This document shows, piece after piece, positions 5,694-12,694 of a stretch of 38,056 nt of DNA. A program made the translations under genes and the position numbers. The notes beneath the pieces are model-generated. The model was not told the origin of the DNA and made no database searches. It was given only the letters and a program-made list of their open reading frames with translations. How positions within the stretch are numbered: position 1 is the first letter of the stretch; each line of letters starts with the position of its first letter. The stretch comes from Thermoplasmata archaeon (GTDB lineage Archaea; Thermoplasmatota; Thermoplasmata; Lutacidiplasmatales; UBA184). The DNA is taken from contig JAKIWX010000007.1 of assembly GCA_022749845.1 (NCBI GenBank), positions 1-38,056 on the forward strand, given 5' to 3'.

Positions 5694-6533
5694 GTGACCG
5701 GCGCGAGGCCTCGAGGACGAAAGCGGGCTCCCCCACGTCCAGTTCAACCTCCGCGAGGAGGTCGAAGAGAGTCCGATGCTGGACGCTGGGAGGGGTGGGT
5801 CGACTTGTGGGACCGGCAGCAGACCCGTTACATTCCTCATCGAGAGGCGCGGTTCGAGGCGATGTTCGATACCCTCGAGGCAAGATTTGGGGAACGGTTC
5901 ACGGTGGTCGATCTCGGCTGTGGGCCGGGGTCGCTGAGCTCGCGTCTCCTGGATCGCTTTCCGCTCGCGCGCGTCGTTGCCGTGGATTTCGACCCGGTTC
6001 TGTTGTTTCTCGGCCGACGGACCGTTCACGCTGGCCCCCGAAGGCTTACCTGGGTCGAGGCGGATCTTCGGGACCCGTCCTGGAGGAGCCAGCTGCCGGT
6101 CTCCCGTGCGGACGCCGTGGTTAGCACGACCGCGCTGCACTGGCTCCGGCCGCCCCGGCTTCGCTCGCTCTACAGGGAGCTCGCCCACCTACTGCGACGG
6201 GGCGATCTCTTCCTCGATGGAGATCACCGGGCGCTTCCCACCACCGTTCCGGAACTCGGGCGACTCGCCCACGACGCGAGCCGGATCGCGCGTCGGCGGC
6301 TTCGCGAGGCGGCCCCGGCTCCGAGCTGGGATGACTGGTGGGCCGAGCTCGAGAAGGAGCCCGAGCTGCGACCGCTGTTTGCGATACGCCGGGAGCGCTA
6401 TCCGGGCGGCAGCCACCACGAGCACACCGCCACAGTCGGCGCGCACCGGCGCTGGCTACGGGCGGCGGGGTTCCGGGAATCGGCCCCAGTGTGGCAACAG
6501 CTTGACGATTTCGTTCTCGCGGCCCTGCGTTAG
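5694..6533 (+). CDS. Class I SAM-dependent methyltransferase
   Basis: The 279-residue protein has a Rossmann-type methyltransferase core: motif I VVDLGCGPGS (71-80), a motif II acidic end in VVAVDFDPVLL, a motif III region ending in WVEADLRDP, and motif IV DAVVSTTALHWL, which resembles trans-aconitate-methyltransferase-like (Tam) proteins. The acceptor is unknown; a small acid or other metabolite is plausible. The C-terminal third is rich in Trp and Arg and includes GGSHHEHTATV, perhaps the substrate pocket. I took the GTG at 5694 because a TATA-like gctaagcc is centred about 25 bp upstream; later starts near 5800 would also keep the whole catalytic domain, so the first 30 or so residues (Arg/Pro-rich) are uncertain. 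Confidence 0.82.
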   Translation: MTGARPRGRKRAPPRPVQPPRGGRRESDAGRWEGWVDLWDRQQTRYIPHREARFEAMFDTLEARFGERFTVVDLGCGPGSLSSRLLDRFPLARVVAVDFDPVLLFLGRRTVHAGPRRLTWVEADLRDPSWRSQLPVSRADAVVSTTALHWLRPPRLRSLYRELAHLLRRGDLFLDGDHRALPTTVPELGRLAHDASRIARRRLREAAPAPSWDDWWAELEKEPELRPLFAIRRERYPGGSHHEHTATVGAHRRWLRAAGFRESAPVWQQLDDFVLAALR

Positions 6534-6541
6534 CCCGGAGG

Positions 6542-7060
6542 CTAGCCGGTCTGTGCGTACGCGAAGTAGTAGAACACCGCGTAGCCCACGAAAACATTCG
6601 CCGCCCAGACGCACCACGTGACCACCATGGCAGCCCGAAAGTTCCGGACTGCCAGCCAAGCAGGGAACCGTTTCCAGCGCATTCGAACCAGCAGGTAGAC
6701 ACCGAGGGCGGCGGAGATCGCACCCAAGGCGATGTGGACGAGCAGCAGCGAGGCGTGCTTGAGCGGCATCCCGGCGTACGCGAAGTACGACTGGGAACCA
6801 CCCGTGCCGTACCCGAGTCCCGAGGTCGAGTAGTACCATCCATCGAGCAGGCTGGGCACCATCCAAAGCAGCAGACCGATCCCCGAGAGCAGAATGGCCG
6901 CAGTCATGATCTCCCGGTGGATCCGCTCGGAGGGAGCTGGGGCAGCACCCGAACGGAGCTCGCGATGCGTGCGAAAGGCGAACCAGAGCCCGACGAAGAG
7001 AAAGATGAGGGCAACCGTCTGAATCCCGAGGTTGATCTCGGAACCGAGCGGAATTCGCAT
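6542..7060 (-). CDS. DUF420-like four-helix membrane protein
   Basis: The 172-residue protein has about four to five membrane spans, at about 9-27, 48-66, 95-118 and two near the C-terminus. His residues near the membrane faces (IHREIMTAA, PLKHASLLLVHIALG) resemble DUF420 membrane proteins, some of which assist haem-copper oxidase assembly. No oxidase genes lie nearby, so that role is not supported by context. The ATG at 7060 is chosen because it follows a GAGGT and begins just before the first span; the longer frame adds a Pro/Gly-rich tail of no likely function. It is convergent with the methyltransferase, 8 bp apart. Family assignment is tentative. Confidence 0.65.
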   Translation of the reverse strand: MRIPLGSEINLGIQTVALIFLFVGLWFAFRTHRELRSGAAPAPSERIHREIMTAAILLSGIGLLLWMVPSLLDGWYYSTSGLGYGTGGSQSYFAYAGMPLKHASLLLVHIALGAISAALGVYLLVRMRWKRFPAWLAVRNFRAAMVVTWCVWAANVFVGYAVFYYFAYAQTG

Positions 7061-7322
7061 GGTCGTACCTCGAGCTAGCGGGTCAAGCCGGCGGGCCTTC
7101 ATCTGCCCCTTGTTCGAGCCTCCTGCGCCCGAGCCTCCGGGCCCGGGCGGGACCTTGTCTCGAGTTGACGCTCGATTCGGGAGACTCGTCCAAGCGACTC
7201 CCATTTCGTTGGGCGGTCGAGTTCTGACGCGTAAGGGACCGCCGCTACGTGGGCTGCGCCGCCAGCTTTACGCGGCTGGAACTACTACCTCTGAACGGAA
7301 GCTGGAGCCGGAGAGATCAGTC

Positions 7323-7817
7323 GTGCCGACCTTGAACGCTACGGAGGCCACCCGATTCCAGGGCCCGGCGCTCCTGGAAAGGACGGCCGGAGTCCTCACC
7401 ATAACCACCGAGCGAAACCTCTTCACGCACGTGACTGGGGTTACTCGAAAGCGTGAGCACTTGGACCTCGATATTCCGCTGGAGACCCTCCTCAGCGCCG
7501 AGGTAGAGCGCCGGCTCGCGCGCCACGTGCTTCGCCTCGTGGCGCACGGGGACGGTTACACCGGTCCGCCGCAGCTCGAGATCGACGTGAACCGACCGCC
7601 CGACCTTCAGCTCTTGCTCGGCAACCTTGTGGCCGAACGACGACGACAGTTGCGGGAGCTCAAGGAGGAATCCTCCCGCTCCCCCCGGCTCCATGTCACC
7701 ATTCACGCGCCTCCCGCCGCGGCGCCCAACCCGAAGGTCATGCTGCGTTGTGCTTACTGCAGGACCGTGTACCCGGAGCTCGAAGGGAAGTGCCCGAGCT
7801 GCGGCGCGGCGTTCTAG
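7323..7817 (+). CDS. PH-like domain protein with C-terminal zinc ribbon
   Basis: The 164-residue protein begins with a beta-rich segment (about 8-95) whose pattern ERTAGVLTITTERNLF...RKREHLDLDIPLETL resembles the bacterial/archaeal PH-like fold. A short basic helix follows (LVAERRRQLRELKEES). It ends in a zinc ribbon with Cys pairs at 143/146 and 157/160 (CAYC and CPSC). Such proteins are common and uncharacterised in archaea; the ribbon suggests protein or nucleic-acid contact in the cytoplasm. I chose the GTG at 7323 because a purine-rich GGAGCCGGAGAG lies just upstream and the longer frame is low-complexity. The function is not known. Confidence 0.75.
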   Translation: MPTLNATEATRFQGPALLERTAGVLTITTERNLFTHVTGVTRKREHLDLDIPLETLLSAEVERRLARHVLRLVAHGDGYTGPPQLEIDVNRPPDLQLLLGNLVAERRRQLRELKEESSRSPRLHVTIHAPPAAAPNPKVMLRCAYCRTVYPELEGKCPSCGAAF

Positions 7818-7875
7818 CTCGGTGAGCGTCTCGTCGGAGCGGCGGCGCCGCACGAACCTCGGGGCATCGCACCGG

Positions 7876-8079
7876 TCAAAGCCGGTGGGCGTTCAGGAGA
7901 TGCGCGGAAAGGGCCTCGGGGCTAGGAAGCATCGCGCCGCATTTCACGCACTTGTGTTCTGCATGCGCGCGCATCTCGGCGATCTCGGGCTCCGTGGAGG
8001 CCGTGTGCTGGGTGCGAACATGCTCGGAGAGGGCTTCCGCCTCGAACGTCTCGTGGCAGATCGGGCATTGAGGTGGCAT
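7876..8079 (-). CDS. Two-finger C2H2 zinc-finger protein
   Basis: The 67-residue protein consists almost wholly of two classical C2H2 fingers. The first is Cys5-x2-Cys8-x11-His20-x4-His25 and the second Cys44-x2-Cys47-x12-His60-x4-His65, separated by a short acidic linker. Small C2H2 proteins occur in several archaeal lineages and are presumed DNA- or protein-binding regulators. It stands alone between a plus-strand zinc-ribbon gene and a minus-strand transporter. The ligand spacing makes the fold secure; target and role are unknown. Confidence 0.85.
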   Translation of the reverse strand: MPPQCPICHETFEAEALSEHVRTQHTASTEPEIAEMRAHAEHKCVKCGAMLPSPEALSAHLLNAHRL

Positions 8080-8155
8080 GCTGGCGCGATAGCGCGGGGT
8101 GCCTTACGAGTTGCTTCGCCAAAATGCGGCTTTCCTGCCGGACTTCCATTGCGCC

Positions 8156-9403
8156 TTAGGCTCTGTCGGCTTCCCCTCGGATGCGAGAGGCGGCGTGGCG
8201 GAGCAGCAATGCCGCCGGGACGGCCGGTACGACCAACACCAGCCAGATGAGGAGCGGGTCCGCGGTGAGGGCAAGGACCACCCCTCCTAGCAGTGTCGCG
8301 CCGAGAAACCCCGCGCCTCCGACCGTGTTAAAGGCACCGTTGTAGGAGCCGACCTCCCCCGCTGGGGCGAGGTTGGAGGGGAGGGTCGACTGCGGAATCG
8401 CGACGAGGTTCTCCCCGATAGTGAGCACCACAACGGCTACGAGAAACGCAATCGACGGGAAGAGAAGCCACAGCCCCGCCGCGCCAAGCCCGACGAAGGC
8501 GGCGACGTACAGGAGCATCCCGACAATGGCTAGGGTGGTGTGCCGCCAACCGATCGCCGCCTCGGTGGTGGGAGCCTGTCCGAACACCACGACGAGCCCG
8601 TTCAACGCAAGTCCCACCCCGAGGAGGGCAAAGGAGATTCCGAGCACGTTGTGGACAAACAGCGGAAAGACGACCGCCCACTGTCCCTCTACGAGGGTGC
8701 CGAGGAGAAAGGCGAGCGCCACTTCGAGCGCGACACTATCCCTTCGAAGCACCGCGAAGCTTTCCCTGAGGCTGCGGCCGACAGGAGCCGCCGGGCCCGG
8801 GATGGCGAGAGCCTCGCGGCGTCCTCGTCGCAACTCGAGGTCGAAGGGGGAGGGGGCCAAGCCGATGAGAAGGACGAACGCCGCCGCGGTCACCACACCC
8901 GCAGCGACGCCCACCGCCGTCGGGAAGCCTGCGAGGGTCACGAGGATGCCTCCGAGCGCTACCCCCCCGGAGAAGCCGGCGTTGAACCCGATTCGATACC
9001 AGGTGAACGCGCGAGTCCGCTGGGAGCCATCGGAGAGGTCGGCGATGTACGCCGAGTAGGCCGCGCCGGCGAGCGTCTGGACGGCACCGCCCACCGCTAT
9101 CGTGACGAGGGCAAAGAGGAGCGACCGGACCGAGAACGCGTAGGCCAGGCCGAAGGTGGTGAGCGCCTCGGCAAAGATCCCGAGGAGGATCATCGGCCTC
9201 CGGCCGATGCGGTCCGCGACCAGCCCGCCCGCGTAGCCGAACGGGAGCTGGACCAGCCCTACCAGAACGACGAGGAGCCCGATCTCGACGTAGCCAACGT
9301 GCAAGACCGTGTACATGAAGAGGGCGAAGAACGGGAGGTAGAGCGCCGCACCCAGCGCCCGTATCGAGACGCCGAGAGTGAGCAGCCGGAGCTGGCGGTC
9401 CAT
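8156..9403 (-). CDS. Major facilitator superfamily transporter
   Basis: The 415-residue protein has about twelve membrane spans and the MFS motif A in the loop after the second span (GGLVADRIGRRPM). It probably exports or imports a small solute by ion antiport or symport; drug/metabolite efflux is the commonest role of this subgroup, but the substrate cannot be read from sequence. The ATG at 9403 is chosen because the longer frame carries a non-homologous Arg/Ser-rich stretch and because a TATA-like actatctt lies about 30 bp upstream. It is divergent from an aldo/keto reductase across 127 bp. Confidence 0.88.
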   Translation of the reverse strand: MDRQLRLLTLGVSIRALGAALYLPFFALFMYTVLHVGYVEIGLLVVLVGLVQLPFGYAGGLVADRIGRRPMILLGIFAEALTTFGLAYAFSVRSLLFALVTIAVGGAVQTLAGAAYSAYIADLSDGSQRTRAFTWYRIGFNAGFSGGVALGGILVTLAGFPTAVGVAAGVVTAAAFVLLIGLAPSPFDLELRRGRREALAIPGPAAPVGRSLRESFAVLRRDSVALEVALAFLLGTLVEGQWAVVFPLFVHNVLGISFALLGVGLALNGLVVVFGQAPTTEAAIGWRHTTLAIVGMLLYVAAFVGLGAAGLWLLFPSIAFLVAVVVLTIGENLVAIPQSTLPSNLAPAGEVGSYNGAFNTVGGAGFLGATLLGGVVLALTADPLLIWLVLVVPAVPAALLLRHAASRIRGEADRA

Positions 9404-9530
9404 CGTGCGCTCACGAGCCCTCCCGCCAAGATAGTTGCGCACGACCGGTGAGCTCCAAACGTAACGTCGACGAGCTTCTCTCGAGGTGCCTCCTCGCGCG
9501 GCTGAAATAGCTCTCGGGGCATGGGCAGTC

Positions 9531-10391
9531 ATGGCGCCGAAAAGTGCAGTCCAGGGGTTCTCTCTCGCCGAGGGAATCCGGTCCCGGGTGAGACTGCGCG
9601 ACGGAGTGGCGATGCCGGTTCTCGGCTTGGGGACCTGGAAGCTGTCTGCGGGGAGAAGCACGCGGGAGGCGGTCGGGCATGCGCTCGATGCAGGGTATCG
9701 CCTCTTCGATACCGCGAAGCTCTACGCCAACGAGGCCGACGTCGGCGCGGCTCTCTCGGCCTCAGGCCTCCCGCGCGAGGAGTACTTCGTCACAACAAAA
9801 GTGTGGAACGACGACCAGGGGTACGAGACGACGCTCCGTGCGTTCGAAAGGAGTCGTCGGGCGTTGGGGCTGGACCAAGTTGATCTCTACCTCATTCACT
9901 GGCCTGTCCCGGGCAAGCGGCTCGACACATGGCGGGCGCTCGAAAAGCTGCACCGTGACGGGCTTTGCCGCTCTATCGGGGTGAGCAACTTCACCGTCGA
10001 TCACCTGAAGGAGCTCTTCGGAAGTTGCTCGGTCCGGCCGACGGTAAACCAGGTCGAGTTCAATCCGTTCCTTTTCCAGCACGAGCTGCTCGAGTTCTGT
10101 CGTAAGAGCGAGGTCCAGCTCGAAGCCTACGCCCCGCTCACGCGAGGCCAGCAACTCGCCCACCCTCTGCTGGTCAAGGCCGCCACGGCCCACGGCGCGA
10201 CCCCTGCGCAGGTCATGCTGCGTTGGGGTCTCCAGCACGGTGTCGTCGAGATCCCGAAGTCCTCCCGCGCCGATCGAATCTTGGAGAACGCCGGAGCACT
10301 CGGGTTCGAGCTGAGCGCCGAAGAGATGGGGGATCTCGACCAGCTGGGACTGGGTCTGCGCACGACTTGGGACCCGACCGGCCTCGCGTGA
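9531..10391 (+). CDS. Aldo/keto reductase
   Basis: The 286-residue NADP(H)-dependent reductase has a TIM barrel with the complete catalytic tetrad: Asp60 and Tyr65 in YRLFDTAKLYANE, Lys90 in FVTTKVW and His123 in YLIHWP. The cofactor region reads GVSNF and later EIPKSSRADRI. Its pattern is that of the AKR5/2,5-diketo-gluconate-reductase-like group, which reduces aldehydes and ketones; the substrate is open. I use the ATG at 9531, which has a TATA-like gaaatagc about 25 bp upstream; an earlier in-frame start would add 15 residues. It is divergent from the MFS gene, so the two may share control. Confidence 0.92.
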   Translation: MAPKSAVQGFSLAEGIRSRVRLRDGVAMPVLGLGTWKLSAGRSTREAVGHALDAGYRLFDTAKLYANEADVGAALSASGLPREEYFVTTKVWNDDQGYETTLRAFERSRRALGLDQVDLYLIHWPVPGKRLDTWRALEKLHRDGLCRSIGVSNFTVDHLKELFGSCSVRPTVNQVEFNPFLFQHELLEFCRKSEVQLEAYAPLTRGQQLAHPLLVKAATAHGATPAQVMLRWGLQHGVVEIPKSSRADRILENAGALGFELSAEEMGDLDQLGLGLRTTWDPTGLA

Positions 10392-10483
10392 CGTCCACTA
10401 CCTCGCTGCGTGTCCCGGCCTCAACCGCCCTGTCGTAACTGAGCAAGGCGTTATCATCCCGCTCGGACCCACCTACCTTGGGC

Positions 10484-10762
10484 ATGGGCCTCCTCGAGCT
10501 TCTCCTCCCCTCCGTCATGAGCGGAGCGGCCGCCCTAGGGTCCGGCGTGCCCGTTGCCGCATGGAACCGCACGCGGGACGCGAGGTTTCTCCTCATCGCC
10601 CTGGCGAACCTGGGCCTTCTCGCCCTCGGACTTGTCTGGCTTTGGGCGGAGGCGGCGCCTCAACCCCCCGCCTACGCCGTCGTGTCCTTGCCGGAGTTGT
10701 TCCTCGGGAGTGTCGCTTCTCTCGCCCTCCTCGGCGCAAGCCTGCTGCCTCGTCGGAGATGA
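10484..10762 (+). CDS. Small three-span membrane protein
   Basis: The 92-residue protein has three hydrophobic stretches (about 3-24, 35-55 and 63-86) and ends in a basic PRRR. No family is recognised. A TTG lies two codons upstream of the ATG chosen here; both fit a TATA-like gttatcat about 30 bp upstream. The next gene, a double winged-helix regulator, starts three bases after its stop. Small membrane protein plus winged-helix pairs recur in archaea and may form membrane-tethered sensing units, which is inference. Confidence 0.65.
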   Translation: MGLLELLLPSVMSGAAALGSGVPVAAWNRTRDARFLLIALANLGLLALGLVWLWAEAAPQPPAYAVVSLPELFLGSVASLALLGASLLPRRR

Positions 10763-10765
10763 CGG

Positions 10766-11293
10766 ATGGGGGAGGATCCCCTCGCGCTCGAGACACGCAG
10801 GCGTTTGTACGCCGCAGTCGAGCGGACACCGGGCTTGAGCGCGCGCGAGATCCAGCGCTCCGCGGGGACCGCTTGGGGAGAAACGGCCTACCATCTCGAA
10901 CGCCTCGCGTTGAGCGGACTTCTCCACCGAGAGCGGGGCTCGCACCAGGACTTCTACTTCTGTGCCAAGTTGCCTCTCGGTGACCGAACGCTGCTCCGCG
11001 TCGCCCGTTCGGCCGCGACACGACGGATTCTGGTCACGCTCCTCGAGACTTCGGACCTTACCCTCGGCGAGATCACCGCACGCTCCGAGCTGAGCGTCTC
11101 TCGGGGTTCCATCCATCTCCGACGCCTGCTCGCCACGGGCATCGTCGGATCTGGCCGCCGGGAGCAGCTCCGCACGTTCGCGGTCGTGGACCCGCCCCGC
11201 ATCGCCCGCATCCTCGTCGCCTACCGCGAGAGCTACACCGACCGCTGGGTGGAGCGGCTCGTCGATACGTTCGGGGAGCTGTTCCCTCCGTGA
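10766..11293 (+). CDS. Double winged-helix transcriptional regulator
   Basis: The 175-residue protein contains two consecutive winged helix-turn-helix units: residues about 5-62 (GLSAREIQRSAGTAWGETAYHLERL then a wing) and about 72-135 (LTLGEITARSELSVSRGSIHLRRLL then a wing). This tandem architecture is typical of archaeal ArsR/MarR-like regulators. No effector domain or metal-binding Cys cluster is visible. It follows the small membrane protein by three bases in one operon. A pair of direct repeats 21 bp apart lies just downstream (11313 and 11334), in front of the surface protein gene, and is a candidate operator. Confidence 0.8.
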   Translation: MGEDPLALETRRRLYAAVERTPGLSAREIQRSAGTAWGETAYHLERLALSGLLHRERGSHQDFYFCAKLPLGDRTLLRVARSAATRRILVTLLETSDLTLGEITARSELSVSRGSIHLRRLLATGIVGSGRREQLRTFAVVDPPRIARILVAYRESYTDRWVERLVDTFGELFPP

Positions 11294-11312
11294 GGTTCCT
11301 CGCTGGGCCGGG

Positions 11313-11343
11313 TTCGCACCAAGCGGTTTCGGTTTCGCACCAA
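11313..11343 (+). repeat. Direct repeat ttcgcaccaa, two copies 21 bp apart
   Basis: The ten bases ttcgcaccaa occur at 11313-11322 and again at 11334-11343, a 21-bp period or two helical turns. They lie between the regulator stop (11293) and the surface-protein start (11387). Same-face spacing is typical of a dimeric or paired regulator site. The neighbouring winged-helix protein is the obvious candidate binder, by inference. Confidence 0.55.
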
Positions 11344-11386
11344 AAACAGGGTCATACCGCCCTTCCCTCGTTTCGGCGGAGGAACG

Positions 11387-12358
11387 ATGCGCGAGGGTAG
11401 CCCCACGATCCGGCCCAGGGTCCTCTCCCCCTGGTCCTGGGCTCCCGCCTTTCTGGCGGCGCTCGTCGTGGCGATCGTCCTCATCGGTACCTCCCCCACC
11501 GGCCGGGCGCCGTCTCCCTCGGTCGGCGCCTGGTCGGTGGGCGACCATTGGACGAACGGGGTCGTGACGGCGGAGTTCGTTCCCACCGCCCCAGCCGTCA
11601 CCGTCGCCTCCGTGTGGACGGAGCCGGGTTACGGTCTCTACGCCGGACTCGGGGGCCTCGGGGAGTACAGCCCGAGCGGTGCCGAAGCGGCGAGCGCTGA
11701 CTTCTCGGGAGCGCACTGGGCGGTTCGGAACGCGTCGGATTCCCAGGAGCTCCAGCTCGACTACGCGGCAACTCTGCCCGTAAGTGGTGGGAGCGGCGGC
11801 CACGTCTCGGTGGAGGTCAATTTCACCTCGGGTGCCGCCGGAGGACCCGCGGGCGTAGACTCAGGCGGAGTTTCCTTCACCGTGGCCGCCCAGGGCTGGC
11901 CCTGGGTCAGCAACTCCGACTCGCTGGGTCTGCTGTTCCCGCTCTGGCCCAACGACACCAATCTAGAGCACCTGAGCGAGCACGCGAGCGGCATGACCCT
12001 CAACTGCCTCGCGAACGATTCGGGCGTAGCCCAGGAGTATTTCGGATGGTCGGGCCCGGCGTCGGCGCGCGGACCGACCGGCCAACTTGCCGCCCTCACA
12101 CCGGCGGCGGTCGTTTCCGGTAATCCCCAGTACGATCCGCTGGTCGTGATGCTCACCGGAGCGCCGGGCGGCTACAGCTCGCTGTCCTACGACCCCGAAC
12201 TCGGGATTCTAGGCCTCGTCGGGGCCCCATCCGTCCCCGTCACAGGGCTCGGGATTGTCTTCGGTGCGACGGGAGGAGGGCTACTGCTAGCCGCTCTTCT
12301 CCTCGGGCGTGTCCAGCTCCGCGTCCCGGGCCTCGAGCGGGTCGAGGAGGCGGCATGA
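11387..12358 (+). CDS. Surface protein with N-terminal signal anchor and C-terminal membrane span
   Basis: The 323-residue protein has an Arg-containing N-terminus followed by a hydrophobic span (about 16-35, WAPAFLAALVVAIVLIG), a long Gly/Ser/Ala-rich beta-like ectodomain with several N-x-S/T sites, and a C-terminal span (about 283-307) ending in a short charged tail. This layout is that of an exported protein anchored in the membrane with the bulk outside. No catalytic motif is seen. The ATG at 11387 follows GGAGG at 5-base spacing. Its stop overlaps the next small gene as ATGA. The paired repeats upstream suggest regulation by the preceding winged-helix protein. Confidence 0.72.
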   Translation: MREGSPTIRPRVLSPWSWAPAFLAALVVAIVLIGTSPTGRAPSPSVGAWSVGDHWTNGVVTAEFVPTAPAVTVASVWTEPGYGLYAGLGGLGEYSPSGAEAASADFSGAHWAVRNASDSQELQLDYAATLPVSGGSGGHVSVEVNFTSGAAGGPAGVDSGGVSFTVAAQGWPWVSNSDSLGLLFPLWPNDTNLEHLSEHASGMTLNCLANDSGVAQEYFGWSGPASARGPTGQLAALTPAAVVSGNPQYDPLVVMLTGAPGGYSSLSYDPELGILGLVGAPSVPVTGLGIVFGATGGGLLLAALLLGRVQLRVPGLERVEEAA

Positions 12359-12555
12359 GCGCCGGCGAATGGTCGGAGGCGAGCCGTGGAAGCGAGGAGG
12401 TCGTGATCCTCCCGTGCGGTCACGACGTGAGCGCAGGCAAAGACGCGGTCGTGATGGGGCTCTCGCGGGCGGTGCTCGAGCACCAGCGCCTCTGCCGAGG
12501 GGCCACGCGGCTCGCGGTCCCGCTCTGGGCGGGGCCGGCAAGCCCGCTCCTCTAG
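12355..12555 (+). CDS. Small protein with CxH...HxxxC putative zinc site
   Basis: The 66-residue frame begins at an ATG that overlaps the surface-protein stop as ATGA, the same coupling used by other pairs here. I do not recognise a family. Cys21-Gly-His23 and His43-x3-Cys47 bracket a helix-like stretch and could bind one zinc. It lacks a signal or membrane span, so it is cytoplasmic while its partner is exported. The frame could be non-coding in this G+C-rich DNA; the coupling and the paired Cys/His residues favour a real gene. Confidence 0.5.
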   Translation: MSAGEWSEASRGSEEVVILPCGHDVSAGKDAVVMGLSRAVLEHQRLCRGATRLAVPLWAGPASPLL

Positions 12556-12694
12556 TATCCCCAGCTGTAGGCGAGACCCCGCCCCAGAACAGCCTCCCCT
12601 ATAGTTCCGCCGGAAGCGCCCCCCCTGCCTAGCCGCCCTGAATGGACTACGGGGCCGGCCGTATCGCTCAAGAGCGGAGGTCCCTCGTCGGACC

